This document shows, one piece after another, positions 1 to 6,944 of a DNA stretch of 64,000 nt (positions are counted from its first letter, which is position 1; each line of letters starts with the position of its first letter). Source of the stretch: Alcaligenaceae bacterium SAGV5. Lineage in GTDB: Bacteria; Pseudomonadota; Gammaproteobacteria; Burkholderiales; Burkholderiaceae_B. The DNA lies in contig SPDP01000001.1 in the NCBI GenBank assembly GCA_009360345.1, positions 1,240,001-1,304,000 of the forward strand, given 5' to 3'. Below the pieces are notes generated by a model, which worked only from the letters and a program-made list of their open reading frames with translations, ran no database searches and was not told the DNA's origin. The translations under genes were made by a program, and so were the position numbers.

Positions 1-307
1 CGTTGATGGTCTCGCCGGCCTTGGCGACGACGTTGCCTTCGTCGTCGATGGACACGACCAGCTCCTCGTTGGGGTAGGTGGGCGCGACGAACTTCACTTC
101 GATCTCTCCGCGACGATGCCAGGCGTCCCCGTACTTGCGCGCCGCGAGTTCGGCCGCATACCCCATGACCATGGGGCCGTGGGCGAGGGTGTCCTTGTAG
201 CCGCGCTGCCGCGCGTAGTCGATGTCGTAGTGGATGATGTCGTTGTCGCCGTTCAGGACGCCGTACTGATCGATCATTTTCTGGGTGATGAAGATCCGCT
301 TTTCCAT
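1..307 (-). CDS. MaoC-like hydratase (C-terminus beyond window)
   Basis: This is the first 102 codons of a protein whose C-terminus lies outside the window. Reading from the ATG at 307, the product contains the hotdog-fold pattern DTLAHGPMVMGYAAELA followed by a stretch (EVKFVAPTYPNEELV) typical of MaoC/(R)-specific enoyl-CoA hydratase domains. Such enzymes hydrate trans-2-enoyl-CoA thioesters in the cytoplasm. The gene starts three bases after the stop of the neighbouring MaoC-like gene, so the two are probably translated together and may form the two halves of a heteromeric hydratase, as known for split MaoC pairs. The substrate cannot be read from the sequence; the CoA-transferase upstream suggests an acyl-CoA degradation pathway. 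Confidence 0.75.
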   Translation of the reverse strand, partial: MEKRIFITQKMIDQYGVLNGDNDIIHYDIDYARQRGYKDTLAHGPMVMGYAAELAARKYGDAWHRRGEIEVKFVAPTYPNEELVVSIDDEGNVVAKAGETIN

Positions 308-310
308 GCC

Positions 311-760
311 TTACTCCGGGAAGTGGCTGACGTTGAGCGCCTGAGCGATCAGACGACCTTTCGTGTCTTTGAAATCGGCCGAGAAACTGACGTATCGCTT
401 GCTTCGCTTGACGAACTTCTTCTCGATGCGGCCGGTGCCGATGATGTCGATGCTCTCGTCGGCCCAGATCGGTTCGAAGAAGCGGAACTGGTTGGCTCCC
501 ATCACTCCGCCTTGCTGAGGGGGGTACTTGCTGTACAGGACGGCCATGAAATAGACCTGCAGGACCGAAGGCAGTGCCGCCTTGCGAGGCCCCACGTCGT
601 AACCGCTGGCCGAGCCGTCGACCACGCTCGCGTACTCCTGCATGATCTCGGGCGTTACGGTGAAACGCAGCGGCGGCAAGGTGTCGCCAATGACGTAATC
701 CTCGTAAGTGGTGCCGCGCTGCTCGTCTTCACGCGGCTTGATGTCGCTGGGTCTGGTCAC
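311..760 (-). CDS. MaoC-like N-terminal-type hotdog protein
   Basis: A 149-residue protein with the single-hotdog layout of the FAS1-type dehydratase N-terminal domain: TYEDYVIGDTLPPLRFTVTP near the start and an IIGTGRIEKKFVKRSKRYVS strand pair near the end. The start is GTG at 760, preceded by GGAGAAG at good spacing, and it lies 32 bases inside the end of the CoA-transferase gene, which indicates translational coupling. Together with the hotdog gene that follows after three bases it probably forms a two-subunit enoyl-CoA hydratase. Alternative: a thioesterase-like hotdog protein. No catalytic residue assignment is safe from sequence alone. Confidence 0.7.
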   Translation of the reverse strand: MTRPSDIKPREDEQRGTTYEDYVIGDTLPPLRFTVTPEIMQEYASVVDGSASGYDVGPRKAALPSVLQVYFMAVLYSKYPPQQGGVMGANQFRFFEPIWADESIDIIGTGRIEKKFVKRSKRYVSFSADFKDTKGRLIAQALNVSHFPE

Positions 761-1952
761 TGTCTTCTCCTGTGTAAAGAACCTGGGATTGCACTAACTG
801 ATCGATCCGCTCCGGGGTGTAGCCGCACAGATCCCGAAAGACGCGCCGGGTGGCGCTGCCCAGGGCGGGCGGGTAGTCCAGGGGCTTTTGCCGGTCGTAC
901 TTGAACGGGTTGCCCAGGAAGTCCAGGGCATTGCCGGTTTCGGGTTTGCGCACGCTTTCGACCATGTTGCGCAGCCGCGCGAGGGGTTGGCTGACGGCTT
1001 CGGCAACGTTCAGCACCTTGCCGGCGGGCACGCGTGATTGGAAAAGCAACGCGGCCCAGTGGTCGCTGCTCTGCTTCTGAAAAACCCCGGATAGTTCGGC
1101 GATGAGCGCTTCCACGTTCGCCACGCGGCTGCCACGGTCCGCGAACCTGGGGTCGGCCGCGAGGTCGGGCCGCCCGATCACCTCGCATAGCCTGGGCCAG
1201 AAATGCTCACCGGTCGGCGAGATCGCGAGATAGCCGCCATCGCCGCACAGGAACGCCTCGCTGGGTGCGATCATGGGATTGCGGCTTCCGAGCCGTCCGG
1301 GGATATCGCCGGAGATAAAATGATTCTGGGCTTGCCAAGTCAGCAGCGCGAGCTGGCAGTCGAGCAAGGAGATCTGCGCCAGTGCTCCCTTTCCTTCGCG
1401 TGCACCTTGGTAGAGCACGCCGCAGGCGGCGAGAGCCAGGTACAGGCCTCCGGCCAGATCGGCGATCTGGTAGCCGACCCGGCAGGGTTCGCCCGATGTG
1501 GAGCCGGTGATGCTCATGACCCCTCCCAGGGCCTGGACGATCAAGTCGTAGGCAGGCGCCCTGGCATATTCCCCGGAGTCGTGCAGCCCGATGAGCTGGG
1601 CCACGCCGATGCGGGGGTTGGCCCGCCGCAGGCTGTCGAAGTCGAGGCCCAGCCGGGCGGGGACATCGGGGGCGAACCCGTAGATCACGGCGTCGCTGGT
1701 GCGGACCAGGTCATAGAAGGCTTCGCGGCCCTGGGGATGCTTCAGATCGATGCAGACACTCGACTTGCCCCGGTTGACCGAGAGAAAGAAAGAGCTGTCG
1801 CCGTCAAAGCGATAGACGGGCACGCCGCGCGAGGAGTCCCCGGCGGGGGGTTCTATCTTGATGACCTCCGCGCCGAGTTGCGCGAGCGTTTGTCCCGCGA
1901 ACGGACCGCCCAAGACCCATGTGAGGTCCAGTATTCGTGCTTGGCTTAACAA
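729..1952 (-). CDS. Family III CoA-transferase (CaiB/BaiF type)
   Basis: A 407-residue member of the family III (CaiB/BaiF, formyl-CoA transferase-like) CoA-transferases. The N-terminus (RILDLTWVLGGPFAGQTLAQ, then LGAEVIKIEPP) and the later DLKHPQGREAF and PAYDLIVQALGG segments are family signatures. The aspartate in YDLIVQ corresponds to the catalytic Asp that forms the aspartyl-CoA anhydride intermediate. It moves CoA between carboxylic acids in the cytoplasm. The start is TTG at 1952, chosen because GAGGAC lies just upstream and the family motif begins within ten codons. It is the first gene of a minus-strand operon with two hotdog hydratases. An inverted repeat lies directly upstream of the start. 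The physiological acid is unknown. Confidence 0.85.
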   Translation of the reverse strand: MLSQARILDLTWVLGGPFAGQTLAQLGAEVIKIEPPAGDSSRGVPVYRFDGDSSFFLSVNRGKSSVCIDLKHPQGREAFYDLVRTSDAVIYGFAPDVPARLGLDFDSLRRANPRIGVAQLIGLHDSGEYARAPAYDLIVQALGGVMSITGSTSGEPCRVGYQIADLAGGLYLALAACGVLYQGAREGKGALAQISLLDCQLALLTWQAQNHFISGDIPGRLGSRNPMIAPSEAFLCGDGGYLAISPTGEHFWPRLCEVIGRPDLAADPRFADRGSRVANVEALIAELSGVFQKQSSDHWAALLFQSRVPAGKVLNVAEAVSQPLARLRNMVESVRKPETGNALDFLGNPFKYDRQKPLDYPPALGSATRRVFRDLCGYTPERIDQLVQSQVLYTGEDSDQTQRHQAA

Positions 1953-1965
1953 GTTGTCCTCGCTG

Positions 1966-1993
1966 AAATGCCACTATTCGGGTAGTGCCATTT
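1966..1993. promoter_or_regulatory. Near-perfect inverted repeat upstream of the CoA-transferase operon
   Basis: Two 11-base arms (AAATGCCACTA and TAGTGCCATTT) separated by TTCGGG are complementary except for one pair. The element ends 13 bases before the TTG start of the CoA-transferase, a position suited to a repressor operator. It is too close to the start to be a factor-independent terminator and lacks a T-run. The cognate regulator is not in the window. Confidence 0.5.
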
Positions 1994-2075
1994 TTGGTCA
2001 GCGAGGGCCGGGCCACAATCGACATATTCTTCGCCCAGTATGAAAAAAACTGGTGGCTTGCGTAGGCGATGTTTG

Positions 2076-2984
2076 TCAGTTGCGGGGTGTTGGGAGCTGG
2101 AACGCTTTGCAGGGATCTTCGCGCTTCGCGGGGGGGGTGAGGATATCGCGGTCGTAGGCCCCGGGCGCGGCGGGCTGTTCGGTGTAGCCCACTGAAAGGA
2201 CGGTGCCGGGCTTGAGCCAGCGCGGCACGCCGATGTCGCGGCGGACATGGCCGTTGCCGGCCAGCAGGACGACAGGCCGCTGGGTGGACGCGCCGGGCAC
2301 GCGCGCGGCACTGGTGACCGCGCCGGCGATCACGGCATCGCGCGCGAGCTGGGCCATGGCCATGCCGCCCAGCATGGACGGGGGCAGGGCGCCGCAATGG
2401 GCCTCGGCCACTTCCTTGCGCTGCGCGGCCAGCAGGTCGGGCGGGGGCGCGAGCAGGCCGAGCCGGCGCAATTCGTTGGTATCGAACAAGGCCGCGGGAC
2501 CTTGCTTCATGACGGTGCCGGCATCGGCGCGCGACAGATTGGCGGCGACCACGGGCAGCTTCTCGCGCAGCGCCAGTTCCAGCACGGGGCGGTAGTGCGC
2601 CCAGTCCCAGCCAGTCCTGGCCGGCGCGGCGGCCTGGATCACGCAGTCGGCGTTCGTACAGGTCCGCATGGCCCGGTCCAGGTCGGCCTGCCGTTCGCGA
2701 TCGAACTGCTCCATGGCGATGGCCGGCCGCCAGCCCGCGCGCACCGCGCGCGTGAGCGCCTGCAGGCGCAGGCGGTGGCCTTGGGCGTTGTCGTGGACTT
2801 CGCCCAGCAGCACGACTTCGTGGCGCGGCAGCTCGGCCGCCAGCGACGCGACGGCGGCATCGCGGCTGCCGGGCAGCCAGGAGCATCCGGCCAGCAGCAG
2901 GGCCGCGGCCATGCCGGCCAGGGGCCGAGGGCCGGGCAGGGCGCCGCGACGGCGCCGCATCGGGGCGAGTCCGCCGGCCGTCAT
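2076..2984 (-). CDS. ChaN-like heme-associated lipoprotein
   Basis: A 302-residue lipoprotein of the ChaN (DUF399) family. The N-terminus is basic and hydrophobic and ends in the lipobox LLAGC, so Cys34 should be lipidated. The mature part begins with EVVLLGEVHDNAQGH, the conserved family motif, and contains GTVLSVGYTEQ near the end. ChaN of Campylobacter binds heme and is linked to iron uptake. The start ATG at 2984 overlaps the TGA of the HemS-like gene (ATGA), so the two are translationally coupled and share the Fur box upstream of that gene. This fits a role in heme or iron acquisition at the cell envelope. A longer in-frame start exists upstream but would run far into the previous gene. 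Confidence 0.75.
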   Translation of the reverse strand: MTAGGLAPMRRRRGALPGPRPLAGMAAALLLAGCSWLPGSRDAAVASLAAELPRHEVVLLGEVHDNAQGHRLRLQALTRAVRAGWRPAIAMEQFDRERQADLDRAMRTCTNADCVIQAAAPARTGWDWAHYRPVLELALREKLPVVAANLSRADAGTVMKQGPAALFDTNELRRLGLLAPPPDLLAAQRKEVAEAHCGALPPSMLGGMAMAQLARDAVIAGAVTSAARVPGASTQRPVVLLAGNGHVRRDIGVPRWLKPGTVLSVGYTEQPAAPGAYDRDILTPPAKREDPCKAFQLPTPRN

Positions 2985-4012
2985 GCCGCGGGCCGGGGCG
3001 TGCCCGGCGCGATGGCGGCCAGTCCGTCCGCCAGTGCGGTCCATGCCGTCAGCTCGGGCTTGCCGGGTTTGCGTTCGCCGAAGAACTGCACGATCAGCGA
3101 CCCTTCGGCGTCATAGCATTCCAGCGAGGTCACGATGCCGTCCACGGTGGGCTTGCGCACCAACCATGCCTCGGTGAACAGGTCCATGCGCAGGTGCAGG
3201 TTGAAGCCCGGGTCCAGCACGTTCAGCCAGGGGCCCATGGGCGCGATGCGGTGGACCGGCCCGGTGTGGATCTGCACGCATCCGGCATTGCCGACGAACA
3301 CCATGATGGACAGGCCCGATCCGGCGGCCGAGTTCAGCACGGCATCCACGGCGCCGACGCCGACCTGCTGCGCGAACTCGGGAGGCGCCAGCCGCAGCGC
3401 CTGCGTGCGTTCCACGCCATGCCGCCGCAGCAGGCCGAAGAACTCGTGGGTGTCGCGCAGATCGCGCCATTCCTGGCGGAAGGCATCGACGTCGACCTCC
3501 TGGTCGGCCTTGCGCCCGGGCGCCGGCCGCGGCTCCGGGGTGACCGGCTGCGCGCTGTCGGCCTGCGCCGCCAGCAGGGCCTCGAACGCGGCGCGGTCGG
3601 TGCCCTCGACCACGTAGATCTTGTGTACCGCCTCGCCCTGCTGGTCGAACACTTGCAGGCTGGGGCGCTCGCCGCCCACGGCGTAGGCGTGCCGCCACTG
3701 CGACAGGAACAGGCGCAGGTCGATCTCGGGGTTCAGGGCCAGGCCCATCCTGCCTTCGATCTGGACGTGGTCGTAGACCCCGGTCTTTTCGTGGACGGCG
3801 GCCTCGTTGCGGGTCAGCGCCAGCAGCGGTCCGGCCGCCTTCAACCCGCCCAGCAGCGCGCTCCAGTCGGGCTTGAGCCGGGTCGAGGACGGGTCGGCGG
3901 CGACCAGTTCACCTTCGCTGGCGCCGATGCTGGCGGCCGCGTCGCGCATGCGCAGCTTGGGCTGCTCGGCCTTGAGGGCCAGGTAACGTTGCCAGAGAGT
4001 GGTTGCAGTCAT
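2981..4012 (-). CDS. hemS: HemS/ChuS-like heme-handling protein
   Basis: A 343-residue cytoplasmic protein built of two related halves, as in HemS, ChuS and PhuS, which receive or degrade heme after import. The first half holds GVYDHVQIEGRMGLALNPEI and DLRLFLSQWRHAYAV; the second repeats the pattern with HTGPVHRIAPMGPWLNVLDP and LDPGFNLHLRMDLFTEAWLV. A histidine in LLRRHGVERTQAL is positioned like the axial heme ligand of ChuS. The ATG at 4012 was chosen because MTATTLWQRYLALK matches the usual N-terminus; the open frame continues upstream without similarity. No heme receptor or ABC importer lies next to it, so this is a detached heme-utilisation pair with the ChaN-like gene. In Bordetella the equivalent gene is called bhuS. 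Confidence 0.85.
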   Translation of the reverse strand: MTATTLWQRYLALKAEQPKLRMRDAAASIGASEGELVAADPSSTRLKPDWSALLGGLKAAGPLLALTRNEAAVHEKTGVYDHVQIEGRMGLALNPEIDLRLFLSQWRHAYAVGGERPSLQVFDQQGEAVHKIYVVEGTDRAAFEALLAAQADSAQPVTPEPRPAPGRKADQEVDVDAFRQEWRDLRDTHEFFGLLRRHGVERTQALRLAPPEFAQQVGVGAVDAVLNSAAGSGLSIMVFVGNAGCVQIHTGPVHRIAPMGPWLNVLDPGFNLHLRMDLFTEAWLVRKPTVDGIVTSLECYDAEGSLIVQFFGERKPGKPELTAWTALADGLAAIAPGTPRPAA

Positions 4013-4047
4013 GCCGGAAACCTTGGGTGCGGAGGGAAATGGTTCGT

Positions 4048-4069
4048 AATGATAATGATTTTTATTAAT
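4048..4069 (-). promoter_or_regulatory. Fur box upstream of hemS
   Basis: The sequence GATAATGATTTTTATTAA matches most positions of the 19-base Fur consensus (GATAATGATAATCATTATC), with the left half perfect. It lies about 40 bases upstream of the hemS start, in an AT-rich patch within high-GC surroundings. It predicts iron repression of hemS and the coupled ChaN-like gene. Confidence 0.75.
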
Positions 4070-4129
4070 AAACGTAAGACATGCCCCCGGATGCATCGCG
4101 AGAGCGGGGCGGGCAGGTCCGTTCCGCCC

Positions 4130-4135
4130 TATACT
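4130..4135 (+). promoter_or_regulatory. Candidate -10 hexamer for ilvD
   Basis: TATACT lies 34 bases upstream of the ilvD start and is a good sigma-70 -10 match. No convincing -35 hexamer is visible at 16-18 bases further upstream, so this is only a candidate. Confidence 0.35.
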
Positions 4136-4169
4136 AGAGTGTTTCGTCATTTTCCTTGCGAGTCCCGTC

Positions 4170-6056
4170 ATGCCGCAATACCGTTCCCGTACCTCCACCC
4201 ATGGCCGCAACATGGCCGGGGCACGTGCGCTATGGCGCGCGACCGGCATGAAGGACGGCGATTTCGGCAAGCCCATCGTCGCGGTCGTCAATTCGTTCAC
4301 CCAGTTCGTGCCCGGCCACGTGCACCTGAAGGACCTGGGCCAGATGGTGGCGCGCGAGATCGAGGCCGCCGGTGGCGTCGCCAAGGAGTTCAACACCATC
4401 GCCGTGGACGACGGCATCGCCATGGGGCACGGCGGCATGCTGTATTCGCTGCCCTCGCGCGAACTGATCGCCGATTCGGTCGAGTACATGGTGAACGCGC
4501 ATTGCGCCGATGCCATGGTCTGCATCTCCAACTGCGACAAGATCACCCCGGGAATGCTGATGGCCGCCATGCGGCTCAACATCCCGGCCGTGTTCGTGTC
4601 GGGCGGCCCGATGGAAGCGGGCAAGGTCATCGAGGCCTACCATCCCGCCCAGGACGTGAATGGCCAGAAAATCATCAAGGTCGACCTGATCGATGCCATG
4701 ATCAAGGCCGGCGACCCCAGCGTGTCGGATGAAGACGTCGAGAACTACGAGCGTTCGGCCTGTCCCACGTGCGGCTCGTGCTCGGGCATGTTCACCGCCA
4801 ACTCCATGAACTGCCTGACCGAGGCCCTGGGCCTGTCGCTGCCGGGCAACGGCACGCTGGTGGCCACCCACGCCGACCGCAAGGACCTGTTCCTGCGAGC
4901 CGGTCGCGTGGCGGTCGAGCTGTGCCGCCGCTACTACGAACAAGAGGACGCCTCGGTCCTGCCGCGCAACGTCGCCACCAAGGCGGCGTTCACCAACGCG
5001 ATGGCGCTGGACGTGTCCATGGGCGGTTCGACCAACACCGTGTTGCACCTGCTGGCCGCGGCCCAGGAAGGCGGCGTGGACTTCACGATGAGCGACATCG
5101 ATCGCATCTCGCGCCACGTGCCCTGCCTGTGCAAGGTCGCGCCCGCCACGCAGCAGTACCACATCGAAGACGTGCACCGCGCCGGCGGCATCATGGCCAT
5201 CCTGGCCGAGCTCGACCGCGCGGGCCTGCTGGACACCTCGGTGTCCACCGTGCACAGCAAGACCCTGGGCGAGGCCATCGCCGCGAACGACGTCAAGGCG
5301 AACGCGAACGAGGCCGTCCACGCCTTCTTCCGCGCCGCGCCCGGCGGCGTGCCCACCCAGACCGCCTTCAGCCAGGACAAGCGCTTCGACAAGCTGGACC
5401 TGGACCGCGCCGAGGGCTGCATCCGCGACAAGGCCCACGCCTATTCGCAGGACGGCGGCCTGGCGGTCCTGTACGGCAACCTGGCCGAGAAGGGCTGCAT
5501 CGTGAAGACCGCGGGCGTCGACGAAAGCATCCTGACGTTCACCGGCAAGGCGCGTATCTTCGAAAGCCAGGAAGACGCCGTGGAAGGCATCCTGGGCGAC
5601 ACCGTGCATGCGGGCGACGTGGTCATCATCCGCTATGAAGGCCCCAAGGGCGGCCCGGGCATGCAGGAAATGCTCTACCCGACCTCGTACATCAAGTCCA
5701 AGGGCCTGGGCAAGGCGTGCGCGCTGCTGACCGACGGCCGCTTCTCGGGCGGCTCGTCCGGCCTCGTGATCGGCCACGCCTCGCCCGAGGCGGCCGAGGG
5801 TGGCGCCATCGGCCTCGTGGAAGAGGGCGACATCATCGAGATCGACATTCCCGGCCGTGGTATCAACCTGCGCGTGGACGCGGCCGAACTGGCCAGGCGC
5901 CGCGAAGCGATGGAAGCGCGCGGCGCCAAGGCGTGGCAGCCGCTCGACCGCCAGCGCGTCGTGACGCAGGCGCTCCAGGCGTATGGAATGATGGCGACGT
6001 CGGCCGACCGCGGCGCCGTGCGCGACATCTCGCAATTGATGCGCCGGCCTTCCTGA
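4170..6056 (+). CDS. ilvD: Dihydroxy-acid dehydratase
   Basis: A 628-residue IlvD, close to the usual length of about 616. It dehydrates 2,3-dihydroxy-3-methyl(valerate/butyrate) to the 2-keto acids of isoleucine and valine synthesis. The Fe-S ligand cysteines are visible in [12 protein letters not shown] and in [19 protein letters not shown], and [16 protein letters not shown] near the C-terminus is the family signature. The N-terminus [20 protein letters not shown] is typical, supporting the ATG at 4170 although its ribosome binding site is weak. It is monocistronic and divergent from the hemS pair. Confidence 0.97.
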   Translation: MPQYRSRTSTHGRNMAGARALWRATGMKDGDFGKPIVAVVNSFTQFVPGHVHLKDLGQMVAREIEAAGGVAKEFNTIAVDDGIAMGHGGMLYSLPSRELIADSVEYMVNAHCADAMVCISNCDKITPGMLMAAMRLNIPAVFVSGGPMEAGKVIEAYHPAQDVNGQKIIKVDLIDAMIKAGDPSVSDEDVENYERSACPTCGSCSGMFTANSMNCLTEALGLSLPGNGTLVATHADRKDLFLRAGRVAVELCRRYYEQEDASVLPRNVATKAAFTNAMALDVSMGGSTNTVLHLLAAAQEGGVDFTMSDIDRISRHVPCLCKVAPATQQYHIEDVHRAGGIMAILAELDRAGLLDTSVSTVHSKTLGEAIAANDVKANANEAVHAFFRAAPGGVPTQTAFSQDKRFDKLDLDRAEGCIRDKAHAYSQDGGLAVLYGNLAEKGCIVKTAGVDESILTFTGKARIFESQEDAVEGILGDTVHAGDVVIIRYEGPKGGPGMQEMLYPTSYIKSKGLGKACALLTDGRFSGGSSGLVIGHASPEAAEGGAIGLVEEGDIIEIDIPGRGINLRVDAAELARRREAMEARGAKAWQPLDRQRVVTQALQAYGMMATSADRGAVRDISQLMRRPS

Positions 6057-6105
6057 CGGCGGCGGCGGGGGTACAAGGCCGCGGCCAAACGCCGGCGGGG
6101 GACGG

Positions 6106-6495
6106 TCAGACCGATTCCCGTCCGGCGTTTTCTTCTTTTTGCAGGCGGTTGAGCAGCCTGGCGAATTCGATCACGAGCTTGCGATGGTGGGCGTTCAGCG
6201 GAGCGAAGCTGCGCCGCAGGGCGTGCGTGTCGTCGGTGTAGGGGATGTCGTCGCCATCGCGCAGCGGCGGAGGGGTGGCGGGAAGGACGCGGACATTCTC
6301 GATCAGGGCGTAGAGATCCGTCACGCCTACGTTCATGGCCCGGGCGATGCTTTCCAGGCGGCCGATGGACGGCTTTTGCTTGCCCGTCTCGATGCGCGAC
6401 AAATTGCCTGCATCGGTGCCGGCTTCCATGGCGACAGCCTCGAGCTTGAGCCCGAGCTGTTCGCGCATCTGCCTGATCGCCGAGCCTATATCCAT
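6106..6495 (-). CDS. XRE-family transcriptional regulator
   Basis: A 129-residue protein starting at the ATG at 6495 (MDIGSAIRQMREQLGLKLEA). Residues 5-60 form a lambda-repressor-like helix-turn-helix with the family pattern LEAVAMEAGTDAGNLSRIET. The C-terminal half (LRRSFAPLNAHHRKLVIEF) is helical without a recognised ligand domain. It is divergent from a small gene of unknown function. The 149-base gap between them contains an inverted repeat with 7-base arms that could be its operator, which would make it autoregulatory. The open frame extends further upstream, but that part has no similarity and would cover the regulatory region. Confidence 0.8.
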   Translation of the reverse strand: MDIGSAIRQMREQLGLKLEAVAMEAGTDAGNLSRIETGKQKPSIGRLESIARAMNVGVTDLYALIENVRVLPATPPPLRDGDDIPYTDDTHALRRSFAPLNAHHRKLVIEFARLLNRLQKEENAGRESV

Positions 6496-6538
6496 GGCGT
6501 GATTGTCCGAACGCCTTGCTTGCCGCGCAAAGCGTGTG

Positions 6539-6566
6539 ACGCAAATTTTTGGTGTATATTTTGCGT
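6539..6566. promoter_or_regulatory. Inverted repeat between XRE regulator and divergent gene
   Basis: ACGCAAA and TTTGCGT are perfect complementary arms separated by 14 bases. They enclose an AT-rich stretch containing TATATT, a possible -10 element for the plus-strand gene. A further GCAAAATT half site follows at 6572-6579. The position fits an XRE operator controlling both divergent genes. Confidence 0.45.
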
Positions 6567-6644
6567 TAAAGGCAAAATTGGGGGATCGTACAGGGGGAGA
6601 AAGCGGCCATCCGGCAGCTGGCGCCATCCTGGAAATTGCGTACT

Positions 6645-6944
6645 ATGCAAACACACCAAGGCGTTGTTGAACTGCTGGTGCTCAGCGGCATCGATCGCGA
6701 GGGCCATCTCGCCTGGATCTTTGTCCCCAGCGGGTGGGACATCGCCAGGCTGGAACGTAAGTTTCCTTTCTCGGGCCATGCCAGGGCGCCGCGCCGCCGT
6801 GCCCTGGTCACCGTACAGATCGCCCGGGAACTGATGCATCGATACGGGACCAATCCGGTGCTGGAGCTACCGGGCAAGGCGTCGCTGGCCGATCTGCTTT
6901 CCGACGACCTGTCGGCCGTCAGGATGCTGATCTCCCGCGATTAG
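6645..6944 (+). CDS. Small protein of unknown function, divergent from XRE regulator
   Basis: A 99-residue protein that I do not recognise. It begins MQTHQGVVELLVLSGIDREG and contains a basic centre (HARAPRRRALVTVQIARELM) followed by NPVLELPGKASLADLLSDDL. There is no signal peptide, membrane segment or metal motif. An upstream in-frame TTG at 6636 is an alternative start. It is divergent from the XRE regulator, which probably controls it, and its stop overlaps the convergent stop of prlC by four bases. Codon use is like the flanking genes, so it is likely a real gene. Confidence 0.55.
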   Translation: MQTHQGVVELLVLSGIDREGHLAWIFVPSGWDIARLERKFPFSGHARAPRRRALVTVQIARELMHRYGTNPVLELPGKASLADLLSDDLSAVRMLISRD

